Shown here one piece after another: positions 1 to 10,280 of a stretch of DNA of 64,000 nt. The DNA is taken from positions 2,484,501 through 2,548,500 of the forward strand of contig CANJKZ010000078.1 in assembly GCA_947471745.1 (NCBI GenBank). The letters run 5' to 3'. Origin of the DNA: Closterium sp. Naga37s-1 (taxonomy: Eukaryota; Streptophyta; Zygnematophyceae; Desmidiales; Closteriaceae). How positions within the stretch are numbered: position 1 is the first letter of the stretch; each line of letters starts with the position of its first letter. The notes under the pieces were generated by a model. It saw only the letters and a program-made list of their open reading frames with translations, was not told the DNA's origin and did not search any database. Position numbers and translations under genes: made by a program.

Positions 1-141
1 CCGGGACCTCTCGCACCCTAAGCGAGAATCAAGCCACTTTATTGACAATATAAAGGGTACAGATGTACATGAGTCTCAAGGTTAAAGTGATAGCTAGCTA
101 AGAGAAGCTATGCAAAGGAAACATCAAGAGTAGTCCGACAT

Positions 142-300
142 CTACCACATTCGGTAATCATTCCCCATGTACGCAAAGTCTGCTGCCGACGGAGGGGTAA
201 CCTCCAAAGGGGTGGTGCTGGTACCTACTGTGAACCGAACCTGTGCTCGCCTGCAGATCGTGCGGGCCTGCTCACGCTGGTGGACGAGGGAAATGCGCTT
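142..300 (-). pseudogene. C-terminal end of the split LINE ORF
   Basis: Read on the minus strand from base 300, this is an open frame of 52 codons closing with TAG at 142-144. It continues in frame from the Tyr codon at 7690-7692 after COP-A and one copy of the 5-bp duplication are removed. It is the C-terminal tail of the endonuclease region and is rich in Arg and Gln at its start. Bases 1-141 are then LINE 3' untranslated sequence; the minus strand there contains an AATAAA-like polyadenylation signal (about 35-40). No poly(A) tail is seen before the window edge. Confidence 0.75.
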
Positions 301-305
301 GTAGA

Positions 306-424
306 TGTCAGATATATATGCCTTAGCCTATGTAGGCTGTAGTGGGGTAGACACTAAGGGGTACAGCTTTCATATTTGTATCTCACACTTTCCTAGTTCA
401 TTCACTCCTGTTTCAATATTCACA
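306..424 (+). repeat. COP-A 5' LTR
   Basis: A 119-bp terminal repeat bounded by TG...CA. It matches 7571-7689 except at one base near the end (ATATTCACA versus ATCTTCACA). It contains the family core around TAGGCTGTAGTGGGGTAG followed by a GGGTACA segment. Such a short LTR must still hold promoter and polyadenylation functions, or share them with the leader. Confidence 0.95.
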
Positions 425-435
425 TGGTATAGAGC
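425..435 (+). other. COP-A primer-binding site
   Basis: TGGTATAGAGC directly abuts the LTR. It matches the usual plant copia primer site TGGTATCAGAGC (complement of the initiator tRNA-Met 3' end) with one base missing. Confidence 0.8.
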
Positions 436-1443
436 GGATTCCCTCATGGGACCGTTCCTTCCTAAGGGCCCACCATAAGAATTTTTTTTTTAGCTGCCCG
501 AAGCGCGTCTCGCGCCCTGCCCTAAAATTTTTTTCGCGACCCCCTAGCGGCCCCTAACGGCCCCTACGCGGCCCCTACGCGACCCTACGCCGCCCCTAAA
601 CGGCCCCGTCGCGGCCCCGTACCTGACGCGGACCCGTCTCTGACGCGGCCCCGCCCCTACCCGGCCCCTACGCGGCCCCTACGCGGCCCCTACGCGGCCC
701 CTACGCGGCCCCTACGCGGCCCCTACGCGGCCCCTACGCGGCCCCCCACGCGGCCCCTACGCGGCCCCTACGCGGCCCCTACGCCGCCCCTAAACGGCCC
801 GATCCGGCCCCGTCCCTGACGCGGCCCCTACACGGCCCCTACGCCGCCCCTACGCGGCTCCTACGCGGCCCCTACACGGCCCGACCCGGCCCCGTACCTG
901 ACGCGGCCCCTACCTGACGCGGCCCCGTACCTGATGCGGCCCCTACGCCGCCCCTAAAAGGCTCCGTCCCGGCCCTACCCCGGCCCCGTCTCGGCCCCGT
1001 CCCGGACCTGCCCCGGCCTCGACTCCGTCCCGGACCTGCCTTGGCCCCGACCCCGTCCCGGACCTGCCCCGGCCCCGACCCTGTCCCGGCCCTACCTCGG
1101 CCCCGTCCCGGACCTGCCCCGGCCCCGACCCTGTCCCGGCCCCGTTGCTGCCCCGTCCCGGACCCTGCTCGGCCCCGACCCTGTCCCGGACCTGCGCCGG
1201 CCCTGACCCTGTCCCGGCCCCGTTGCTGCCCCGTCCCGGACCCTGCTCGGCCCCGACCCTGTCCCGGCCCTGTCACGGCCCCGACCCAGTCCCGGACCTG
1301 TCGGCTCCGCCCCTGGTAAGAGCCTAGCCGGGCCGAGCCGCGCGGCCGAGCCGCACTGCTTTGCCGAGTCGCCCTGCCGAGTCGCACTGTCCTGCCTCGC
1401 TCCGTTGCACTGCTGCCACTGCTAGTCTGCTGCTGCTCCTATC
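436..1443 (+). repeat. COP-A leader, GC-rich tandem repeats
   Basis: This 1-kb untranslated leader has no recognisable gene. At about 655-790 it holds a near-perfect 12-bp array of CCCCTACGCGGC. From about 960 to 1310 it changes to CCGTCCCGGACCTGCCCCGG-like units, then to GAGCCGCGC-like units just before the Gag start. Long ORFs on both strands here are Pro/Arg/Gly compositional artefacts of the repeats. Confidence 0.8.
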
Positions 1444-2847
1444 ATGGCTAGTCCTAGTCTTCTCACCTTTGATGCTGAGGGTCGAGCGGTTGACTTTGAT
1501 GTCTGGCTAGATGATCTGCAGCTTTTCCTTCAGTGCGATAGCAAGGATGGTCTCTCCCTGTTTGATCTTACGTCGGGCGCCTCTACTGCCCCTGCTGCTG
1601 ATGCTGACAGTATCGTTCGCTCGCAGTGGCTCACGCGCGATGCTGCTGCCCGCCTTGCTGTGCGTAGTCACCTACCGTCTACTGAGCGCGCGCACTTTAG
1701 TCAGTACAAGAGTGCTAAGACTGTGTACGACGCAGTAGTTGCACGTTACTCTTCCCCTGCCACTGCTGCGCTTAGCCGCCTCATGCTACCGTACCTGTTC
1801 CCTGACCTCGCTGCTTTTGCCACAGTCACTGACCTCATTACGCACCTCCGCACTAGTGACACTCGCTACTGCGCTGCGCTTCCTGCTGAGTTCTGCGCCC
1901 AGAACCCCCCCCCCATGTACATCACCCTCTACTACCTAGTCACTCGACTCCCTGACACTCTCCGCTCGGTCAGGGACCACTTCCTCTCTCTTTGCCCTAC
2001 CACCCTCACTGTCGACCTCCTCGAGGAGCGCCTCCTTGCAGCAGACACTAGTATCACCGCTGTAGGCGCCTCTCGTGGTGACCCCCGTACCCCTTTCTTT
2101 GAGGGGTGCTCCCCCGTTCCTCTTTTGCCCTCTGTTGCCTCTGCTGCTGCTGTCGACCTTGTTGGCACCGAGTCGGTCAGCGCTGCGTCTGCTCCTAGTG
2201 AGAGGCACCGCATCAGCAAGGGCAAGCGGGGCAAGGGAGCTGGAGGAGGTGGTGGGGGCGGCGGTAGTGGCGGTGGAGGCGGAGGAGGGGGTGGGGGTGG
2301 GGGTGGTGGTAGAGGTGGGGGCTTCGGTGGCGGCGGTGGAGGTGGAGGCGGCGGTGGCGGTGGCGGGAGGGGTGGAGGAGGCGGAGGCGGCGGCGGCGGA
2401 GGTGGAGCTGGCAGAGGCGGAGCTGTGCAGCGGGGACCCCAGCAGCAGCAACGCTCTCGTGAGACCCCTTCGCCCCAGCAGCTTCGTGAGTGGTACGCGG
2501 GGCGCCAGGGGTCTGGAGGTGCTGGTCCCTGTACTTACGTCCTGCGCACCGGTGACCGCACTGGAGAGCAGTGTGGCGGCCTGCACGCCACCCAGCGCTG
2601 CTTCAGTCGCCTGACGGACGCCTGGCATGCCCAGTTCCCGGACGCCACTGAGATCCCTCGTTGGGGAGATCTATTCAGGTCGGGGGTAGCTATCTTTGAT
2701 CTTGACTTTGATGCTATTCTTGCTGCCATGTATGCTGTGTCTATTAGTGCTGAGGGTGACTGTTACGTGTGTGTTCCGCCTGACCCTGGTATTGAGGCTG
2801 CTGCCCTAGGTGCTACTGAGTCTGCTGCTCCAGTGATGTACTCGTGA
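1444..2847 (+). pseudogene. gag: COP-A Gag
   Basis: A 467-codon Gag frame starts at the ATG shared by all family members (MASPSLLTFDAEG). The first 250 residues form the copia-type capsid region (LYDAVVARYS, YLVTRLPDTLR, LLEERLLAA motifs). A glycine tract follows at about residues 270-330, then the conserved SPQQLREWYAGR segment and a Cys/His cluster (C-x14-C-x3-H-x4-C, near residues 365-390) in place of a classical CCHC knuckle. The frame ends at TGA 2845-2847, and protease is in the next frame. In COP-G the same junction is continuous, so this is probably damage. The C-run at 1905-1914 has 10 Cs and keeps the frame. Confidence 0.85.
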
Positions 2848-4131
2848 GTCTGCTGCTCTAGGTGGTGGTGAGTCTGCTCTCTCAGGTACCGAGTCTGCTC
2901 AGGTCTTTCACACCTTCACCCTCGACTCGGGTGCTTCCCGCTCCTTCTTTCGAGACCGCACCACCCTTACGCCGCTCAGTCGGCCGGTTGCGGTCTCCCT
3001 GGCAGACCCCTCTGGGGGTCCTGTCCTTGCTCGCTACTCCACTGTCCTCCCGTGTCCGGCGGCCCCGTCAGGCTCCCTGTCTGGTCTCTACCTCCCCTCG
3101 TTCTCCACGAACTTGGTGAGTGGTGCTGACCTTCAGGATGCCGGAGTTGACCAGTTCACTCCTGCAGGTCAGCGAGTGACCCACTGCACGTGTGCTCAGA
3201 CGGGCCGCCACTTGGCCTCGTTTACCCGTCGACCGGGGTCGAGCCTGTACACACTGACCACAGAGTCTCCTCCGGTTGCTGCGTCTGGTCAGGTAGCTGC
3301 GTCGAGTCAGGTGTTTGCTGCAGCGTCTCGGTCAGGTCCTGAGTCTGCCCCCTGCTCGTGTCGCCTCCTGTCCCACCAGACCCTCCTCTGGCACCACCGC
3401 CTTGGTCACCCCTCCTTGCCTCGTCTCCGAGGCATGGCCTCCCCTGTCCTTGTCTCTGGTCTCCCCCGGTCCCTCCCTCCCCTTCCCCCGGGGCCTGCCC
3501 CTACCTGCGTTCCCTGCGTCGAGGGGCGGCAGCGCGCCGCTCCTCACTCCTCCGAGTTTCCCCCGACAGAGGCTCCGCTGCACACTCTTCACATGGACGT
3601 GTGGGGCCCAGCCCGCGTCCGTGGACAGGGTCACGAGCGTTACTTCCTGCTGGTGGTTGACGACTACTCGCGTTACACCACTGTCTTCCCCTTGCGCAGC
3701 AAGGGTGAGGTCACTGAGGTGTTGATTGACTGGATCCGCGTTGCTCGTCTCCAGCTCAGAGAGCGTTTCGGCTCGGACTTTCCTGTTCTGCGTCTGCACT
3801 CCGACAGAGGCGGAGAGTTTTCCTCTGACCTTCTGCGAGCCTTCTGTCGTGCGGAGGGCATCCGCTAGACGTTCACGCTTCCGGCCTCTCCACAGCAAAA
3901 TGGGATTGCTGAGCGCCGCATTGGCATGGTCATGGATGTCGCTCGTACGTCCATGATCCATGCGGCTGCTCCCCATTTTCTGTGGCCGTTCGCGGTTCAG
4001 TACGCGGCGCATGAGATCAACCTTCAGCCCCGGGTCTCCCTGCCGGAGACCTCCCCTACTCTGCGGTGGACGGGGAAGGTTGGTGATGCGTCTGCGTTCC
4101 GTGCCTGGGATCTCGAGCTTTTGTCCGAGAC
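2848..4131 (+). pseudogene. pol: COP-A protease and integrase
   Basis: In the frame of 3113-3868 the aspartic protease motif LDSGAS lies at about 2918-2935. The integrase HHCC zinc region (HHRLGH...CVPC) and the catalytic segments HMDVWGP, LHSDRGGEF and PQQNGIAERRIG follow. A TAG at 3866-3868 replaces a CAG present in COP-E and COP-H. A one-G deletion near 4107 (TGGGATC against TGGGGATC in COP-E) moves the rest of integrase into the frame that opens at 4132. The protein could not be made as one piece. Confidence 0.85.
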
Positions 4132-5965
4132 TTGTCTGCGGACAAGCTGTCCTCCCGTGCTGTTCCTTGCGTCTTCCTCGGCTTTCCCCCTGACGCGCCT
4201 GGTTGGCAGTTTTACCACCCCACCTCGCGTCGTGTTCTGTCCTCCCAGGACGTCACGTTTGACGAGTCGGTTTCGTACTACCGTCTCTTCCCCTACCGCA
4301 CTGCCCCCCTCCCCCCCCCGCCGCTCTTCCTCGCTCCCGGTCCCCCCCCGGTAGACCCCCTCCCCCCTCAGGGTCCTGCCCCCTCAGGTGTGTCCCAGGT
4401 AGATGCAGTCGAGCCTGTCGAGGTAGCTGCTGACTCTGGTGCGTCTGGGGGTGCTGAGCATGAGCGTGCGGAGCCTGGGGGTGCTGGGTCTGGGGGTGCT
4501 GAGCCTCAGCGTGCGGAGCCTGGGGGTGCTGGGTCTGGGGGTGCTGAGCCTGAGCATGCGGGGCCTGGGGGTGCTGCTTCTGGGGGTTCTGAGCCTGGGG
4601 CTGCTGGGAGTGGGGGTGTGGAGCCTGTCGGTGCTGGACATGGCGGTCCTTCGGGTGCTTTGTCCCGGCGGGAGCTTCCCTCTCCACAGGAGCTGCGCGA
4701 GTGGTTTGCTCGCCGCTGGAGCCGTGCTGCTGGAGCTGGAGGTGCTGCCGGTGCTGGAGGTTCTGCTGCTGCTGGAGGTTCTGGAGCTGGAGGTGCTGCT
4801 GGAGCCGGTACTGGAGGTTCTGCTTCTGCTGGGGTTGCTGGAGCCACGGGTCCCGGAGGTGCTCGTACTGGAGGTACTGGAGCTGCTGGGCCTGGTGGTG
4901 CTCATGGTGCTGGAGCTACTGGTGGAGCTGGAGCTGGTGGTGCTGCTGGAGTGGGTGCTACTGGAGGTACTGGAGCCGGAGCGGCTGTGTCTGCTGGTGG
5001 TCCTGCTGGAGCTGGAGCTGCTGGAGGTACTGGAGCTGGTGGTGCTGCTGGAGTTGGAGCTGACGCTGGGGGTACTGGTGTTGTCCCTGCTGGTTCTAGA
5101 GGTGCTACGCGGCCGCGGCCGTACTTCGTTCCGCTCCTTGAGCAGGTTCTTGGTCTTCCACCTTCTCCTAGTCCTGCTCCTTCCTTAGAGTGTCCTCCGC
5201 CTGTCCAGTCCGAGTCACAGTTACAGCTGGTCTCCCCTCTGCATGCTCCTTCTCCCTACGCTGGTCCTACTGGAGGTCTTGCTGAGCGTTGTGAGCCTGA
5301 GTCGCGTCCTGCGTCGCCTGTTCGTACTGCTCGCACTAGTCGTCGTGTTCCACGTCCGCGTCCTCCTGCAGTCCCGGGCACGAATCAGATGGCACTGCGT
5401 CCTTCCACTGCGCCACAGCGTGTCCCTTTGCCGTCTCCTCCAGAGTCCTCTCTTCCTGCTCTTGCTGACCCGGCGTCTGACTCCCTTTGTGCTGCCAGTC
5501 CTGCTGTCACGCGTTTCCTAGCCACTGTTGTAACTGACCCTTCCTTTGAGTCCACTGCTGCGTCTGCCTTAGTTACCGAGCTTGTCGACTTCGCTGCTCA
5601 CTGTCGTCTAGACTACGCCGCTAGTCTTGTTGCTGAGTCTGCGTCTGCGTCTGTCTGTCCTCCGTCCGTCAGGGGTGAGTGTGCTCTTAGCACGGACGTC
5701 CTTGAGGACCGACAGGAGGAGTTCCAGTGTTTTGCTGCTGCTTTACCTCATCTCGTGTCCACGCTGCTTGCCCCTGAGGGAGACCCGGATGCACCAGACA
5801 TCCCGACCCCGCGCTCTTACGCAGAGGCGATAGAGGGTCCTTACTCCTCTCAGTGGCAGGCAGCCATGGACGCAGAGATGGCTTCCTGGAAGTCCACAGG
5901 CACCTACGTCGACGAGGTTCCCCCACCTGGGGCAAACATCGTCAGTGGCATGTGGATTTTCAGGG
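4132..5965 (+). pseudogene. pol: COP-A integrase C-terminus, Gly/Ala linker, RT N-terminus
   Basis: This open frame of about 610 codons begins inside integrase (ADKLSSRAVPCVFLGF, FYHPTSRRVLSSQDVTFDES). It runs through two repetitive blocks, 15-bp units coding EPGGA/GSGGA (about 4437-4640) and GGTGCTGGA-type units coding GAGGAAGAGG (about 4720-5095). It then passes a Pro/Ser/Arg-rich stretch and enters RT (SYAEAIEGPYSSQW, GMWIFRV). It stops inside the telomere-repeat insertion at 5966. Both blocks recur at the same place in COP-C, D, E, G and H, so the linker is a family property. Confidence 0.85.
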
Positions 5966-5986
5966 TTTAGGGTTTAGGGTTTAGGG
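5966..5986 (+). repeat. Interstitial telomeric repeat (TTTAGGG)x3 inside RT
   Basis: Three perfect TTTAGGG units interrupt the RT coding sequence. COP-E and COP-H read CAGGGTGAAGCGG here; COP-A has CAGGG, 21 bases of telomere repeat, then AAGCGG, with the TG lost. The net gain of 19 bases shifts the frame and puts TAG at 5968-5970. Confidence 0.97.
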
Positions 5987-6952
5987 AAGCGGCCGCCGGG
6001 TTCTCCGCCTGTCTTCAAGGCGCGTTACGTGGCTCGAGGCTTCAGTCAGCGGCAGGGAGTTGACTACTTTCAGACCTTCTCCCCGACCCCGAAGATGACC
6101 ACTCTTCGTGTTCTGCTGCACGTTGCTGCTCAGCGTGACTACGAGCTTCACTCCCTTGACTTCAGCACTGCTTTCCTACAGGGCAGTCTGCACGAGGAGA
6201 TCTGGCTGCGCCGCCCACCTGGCTTCACTGGGTCGTTTCCTCCTGGTACCCAGTGGAGCCTCCGGCGGCCAGTCTACGGTCTCCGCCAGGCGCCACGTGA
6301 GTGGCACGACACACTGAGGACTACGCTTGCGGCTCTTGGGTTTGCTCCTTCCACTGCTGACCCGTCGCTGTTTCTTCGCACCGACACCTTACTGCCGCCG
6401 TTCTACATCCTCGTGTACGACGACGACTTGGTGTTTGCTACAGCTGACACTGCTGGACTCGCCCACGTGAAGTCCGAGCTGCAAAAGAGACACACGTGCA
6501 CAGACCTGGGTGAACTGCGCAGCTATCTTGGCTTGCAGATCACCCGGGACAGAGCACGGCGCACCATCACCCTGACTCAGTCACACATGGTGCAGCAGGT
6601 CCTTCAGCGCTTCGACTTCACGTACTCCTCGCCTCAGGCCACTCCTCTGTCTACTCGCCACTCGCTCTCAGCTCTGCCTTCGGATGAGTCCGTAGAGCCG
6701 AGTGGCCCGTACCCAGAGCTTGTTGGCTGCCTCATGTACCTGATGACCTGCATTCGACCTGACCTAGCATACCCTCTGAGCATTCTGGCGCGCTATGTTG
6801 CTTCTGGGAGACACCGACCAGAGCACATGGCTGGAGCGAAGAGGGTGTTGCGCTACTTGTGCAGTACTTCGAGCTTGGGGCTAGTGCTTGGAGGGCGGAG
6901 TCCAGTGGTCCTCACCTGCTACGCAGCGGTCGTCACAGGGTTACACCTTTAG
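5987..6952 (+). pseudogene. pol: COP-A reverse transcriptase
   Basis: The RT core resumes right after the telomeric insert: ARGFSQRQGVDYFQTFSP, LHSLDFSTAFLQGSLHEEI (motif A Asp), VYGLRQAPREW, then LVYDDDLVF at 6413-6439. The catalytic YVDD has become YDDD (Val GTC to Asp GAC at 6419-6421), a change that should impair the active site. The thumb/connection region (SYLGLQITRDRA, LARYVASGRHRPEH) is intact up to a deletion near 6918. Confidence 0.9.
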
Positions 6953-7367
6953 CCTTGGTTCCGGCTCTGTTTCGTGGCGGTCTACCCGCTCGTCTTTTGT
7001 TCTCAGCTCCAGCTGTGAGGCTGAGATCTACGCTGGGGCCATGGCTGCACAGGAGTTACGCTGGCTCACCTACTTGCTGACTGACCTGGGAGAGCCGCCT
7101 CGTTCTCCTCCAGTTCTGTACGTATACAACAAGGACATGCTGGCCTTGTGTCGGGAGCACAGACTGGAGCACAGAACAAAGCACATTGCTCTTCGCTACT
7201 TCCTTGCTCGTGAGCTGCAGCAGCGTGGCCAGCTGCGCCTTGCTTACGTTGCCTCTCAGGCCAACACTGCTGATATCTTTACCAAGGCACTTCAGCCTTG
7301 TGATCATCAGCGCTTCTATACTATGCTAGGTCTTGTGCCTACTTGGCCTCACTTGCTTACCTCTTGA
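6925..7367 (+). pseudogene. pol: COP-A RNase H
   Basis: RNase H runs in the frame of 6888-7367 (SSQGYTFSLGSGSVSWRSTRSS, CEAEIYAGAMAAQELRWL, ADIFTKALQPCDHQRF). Compared with COP-E, about 33 bases coding the first catalytic segment (HADASWVDDL) are missing near 6918. The later catalytic Asp of YVDNKA is Tyr (7125-7127). The ORF ends at TGA 7365-7367, about 200 bases before the LTR. Confidence 0.88.
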
Positions 7368-7558
7368 CTTTGCTTGTTCTGTGATCTATATATACCTGCA
7401 CTTGCTTGTTTACCTTTATATATGAACTTGCATGTGAACTGGCCTTGTGGCCTTTGAACCTGTGCTCAGACTGTGTGGTGACGTTGTGATCCACCCTGAG
7501 CTTGCTTTGCTTTGCTTTGCTTGACTGGTCTTGTGACCCCTAGTTCTCCCCCACTTTG

Positions 7559-7570
7559 CCTATGGGGGTG
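7559..7570 (+). other. COP-A polypurine tract
   Basis: CCTATGGGGGTG directly precedes the right LTR. The core CTATGGGGGTG is repeated before the LTRs of COP-B, C and E and, on the minus strand, TRIM-1. Confidence 0.85.
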
Positions 7571-7689
7571 TGTCAGATATATATGCCTTAGCCTATGTAG
7601 GCTGTAGTGGGGTAGACACTAAGGGGTACAGCTTTCATATTTGTATCTCACACTTTCCTAGTTCATTCACTCCTGTTTCAATCTTCACA
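7571..7689 (+). repeat. COP-A 3' LTR
   Basis: 119 bp, one mismatch to 306-424, followed by the duplicated target GTAGA at 7690-7694. Confidence 0.95.
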
Positions 7690-10280
7690 GTAGAGGCTGG
7701 TCTCGAACAGTTGTGGAATGAGTTCGGACGAACCGCTCATGTCACGAAGGCGCGAAGCACCACGAGGACTGCAATCTTGAAGGAAATCCTGGAATGACTT
7801 CCCAAAGCACCCAAAAGTCTCAAGTGTCAATGGAAGTAACTTGACGTCAGGCCGGGCGCGCATGGATGATGCGTAAAGCGTGGTCTTCTCAGTTTCGCGT
7901 GTGGCAGCGGCAGAGCCAATCATGGTAGCAGCATTAGAGTGGGGGAAGCCTTGCTGCGGATCGGCTACTGAAATGTCTCTGCAGGTGATGTCGGGGCGGC
8001 GGCCTGGGAGGAGGTGGTGGTCTTCCTGCTGTGCCACAAGGCCGAGCTCCAAGGTGATGCGGTGCAGTTTGTGCTTGATGGCATCGTGCACTCTGGTAGG
8101 CTCGTTGTTCTTGGGGCAGCGTAGGGCATGGGATGGGAGGGAGGAGTCTGAGAAAGAGTGTCCACAAGCACAAGATTCAGCAGAGCTGAGGTGAGGAATG
8201 GGAAGGCCGAGGCGGATAGCAGCAGCAATGCGCCATTCAGATTCAGTGAGCTGCAGCTGAGGCAAGGAAGGAGCCGCAGTAAGCCAATCCCCCGCATGCG
8301 GGTCCTGCAAGGAGGTTAAACGGGCCAGGCAAAGAGGGGAAGTGACATTCGTACGAACTTTCTCGAGCAAAGAGGCCTCAAGCTGCTGCAAGAGGTGAGT
8401 GAAGAGTTTGGGGGGGTAGCCGGGTAGAAGATGAGACCAGGAAGGGAAACGGTAAAGAAATTCTTTGGGGAGCATCGCAGTGGCAGCTAGGATGAACTCG
8501 TTGAGGCGATGAATGGTGTCGGAAGAGAGAAAGGGGCGGAAAAGCGGTGAGCCGTCAGTGATGAAGTGTGTGGACGGTAGTGGAAGCAACTGGGCCCAGC
8601 TGCAGAGGTAACTGAGAGGTGCTGTAGAGGCGGAGGAACGAAGGCCAAAGCCCCCAAGGCGAATAGGAAGGAAGACTTGCTGCTGCGTCATCTTGGTTTG
8701 CTCCGTGTCTGGGATCCAAAAACCAGGGCCAAAAAGCTGGGTGAAGTGGTCCAGGATGGTAGAGTCCCAAGATCTGAAGAGGTCATGTAACTCTGGGAAT
8801 GGCGAAATAGTCCGGAGGAGGAAGGAAGGACGGGCTGATACGCACTGAGAGAGGATGCGGGAGGCAGTCTGAGGATCATGAAGCTGATGAAGAAAAGGAA
8901 GAGAGGCAGCAAATGAGTCAAGCTTCTCCTGTACCGTGGAGATGATGTAGCCGTCCGAGCCAATCGGGACCCCTGCAACGTTGAGGCCGTTGGGAGCGAT
9001 AGGAACACCCGAAGGGGTTGCGCAGTCCTGAGGCCAGCAAGAGGGCACCAGATGGAACATTTCGAGGGTTGGACTGTAATGCCCAAGGAATGAAGGCGGT
9101 CGGTCAAAGCAGTGAAGGCAGCAGTGATAGTTGAGGGAGGACCGACGAGGAAGGTGTCGTCAGCGTAAGAGGAGATGAAGATGGATGGAAACTGGTTTTG
9201 AGTGGGAAGAATGGCGAGCTGCTGGGTGATGGAAAAGAGAAAGGGACCACAGGGGTCCCCCTGGCGCACGCCCGAGGCGGACTCGAATGTATGGAGGGTT
9301 GGGCCATTGCGGTAGTGAAGGGGAGACGGGGAGGAGTAGAAGAGGCTGAAGTAGGGGATGAGAGGAGAGAAAGCTGAGGAGCGGAGAGCCTCGAACATGG
9401 TAGTCCTGTTAAAAGAGTTGAAGGCGTTAGCTACGTCGAGCTGAAGCACAGCCCAATCAGGATGAAGAGAAAGGGCTGACTGTACGGCGTGAGCCATCAC
9501 CTCTATGCCAGCAGGAACCGCGACCCCGAACTGCAGGCAAGGAAGGAAGGTGTCCTGCATCTGCTGCTTGAACATGAGGGTGATGCAGCGGGAAAGAAGG
9601 TGCGGGAGAACTTCTCCAATAGCAATCGGTCGGACCCCACCCTGCGGCTTCTTAAGGGCAACGAGGGTAGATGCAGTGTAGTAGGAGCGGACTAAGAGTG
9701 GGAGCTCGCCCTGCAGCCAATTTTGGAAGAGGCGGAGGAGGGAGGGAAGGTGCTGCTAGGAAGAAAGGAAGGTGTCTTTGAGGTGCTCAATCAACCAACC
9801 CGAAGGGCCAGCAGCGGTACCTCGTGGAGCTGATCGAAGAGCCAAGTGGAGGAGCGGGGCTGAAAGCTGTGGATAAGAGTCTGGGGTGAAGGTGGATATC
9901 CATTGAGGAAGTGGCTGTGGGGCAGGTGGATGCTTGGAAGAGAGAGAAGAGATGGTTTCAGGGGAAGGGGGTGCGAACTCGCCGGCTTCCAATGCTGCCA
10001 AGGAGCGAGACCAGTCGCCGCACTTGGCAAATTGCGCTGCACGATGGAGGCGAGCCTGCGTGGCTGTAGAGCATGCTGAAGCAAGGTTGAGAGAGCGAGC
10101 AGCAGGGTTGGCAGCGGCAGAGGCTTCAAGGAAAAGCGCATGCCAGTCCCCACTAATAAAGCGCTGAGCAAGAAGGGCGCATGCTGCGGTAAGCGATTGC
10201 GAAGGGGCAGCTGCAGCTAGGTGGAGGACGAGGCGCGGAAAAGCAAGCAGAATAAGATGCGCAGCAGTCTCAGAGGGATG
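7690..10280 (-). pseudogene. LINE reverse transcriptase and RLE endonuclease
   Basis: From about 10280 down to 9060 one frame codes the RT: AAGPSGW near 9800, LKKPQGGVRPIAIGE near 9650, QLDVANAFNSF (catalytic Asp), GVRQGDP and YADD at 9156-9167. A TAG at 9756-9758 interrupts it. Near 9005-9060 the frame shifts, and the thumb region and C-terminal domain follow. That domain has a Cys/His motif (CACGH...HALRC, about 8110-8180), then GRRPDI (about 7984-8007), ETEK and PLTLETFG, the pattern of the restriction-like endonuclease in R2-type LINEs. The ORF reaches the COP-A junction at 7690. The YADD box is intact, but the stops and shift make it a pseudogene. Confidence 0.85.

Larger units (their letters stand above)
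306..7689 (+). mobile_element. COP-A: Ty1/copia element with 119-bp LTRs
   Basis: This is a complete copia-type retrotransposon: LTRs of 119 bp that differ at one base, a primer site directly after the left LTR, a polypurine tract directly before the right LTR, and a 5-bp target duplication GTAGA at 301-305 and 7690-7694. The coding order is Gag, protease, integrase, Gly/Ala-rich linker, reverse transcriptase, RNase H, which is the copia order. It landed in the LINE ORF. Coding capacity is destroyed by a Gag/protease frameshift, a TAG in integrase, a 1-nt deletion in integrase, a telomere-repeat insertion in RT, a YVDD to YDDD change and a deletion in RNase H. The near-identical LTRs imply recent insertion. 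Confidence 0.95.

Noticed and set aside
872..1387. Minus-strand Gly/Arg-rich ORF in the COP-A leader
   Set aside because: Pure composition of short GC-rich tandem repeats, no domain, not conserved between leaders.
4439..5188. Long leucine/valine-rich ORF (LEVLELLVLEVL) resembling a membrane or coiled-coil protein
   Set aside because: It is another frame of the Gly/Ala linker repeats; the same pattern appears over every linker block in the window.
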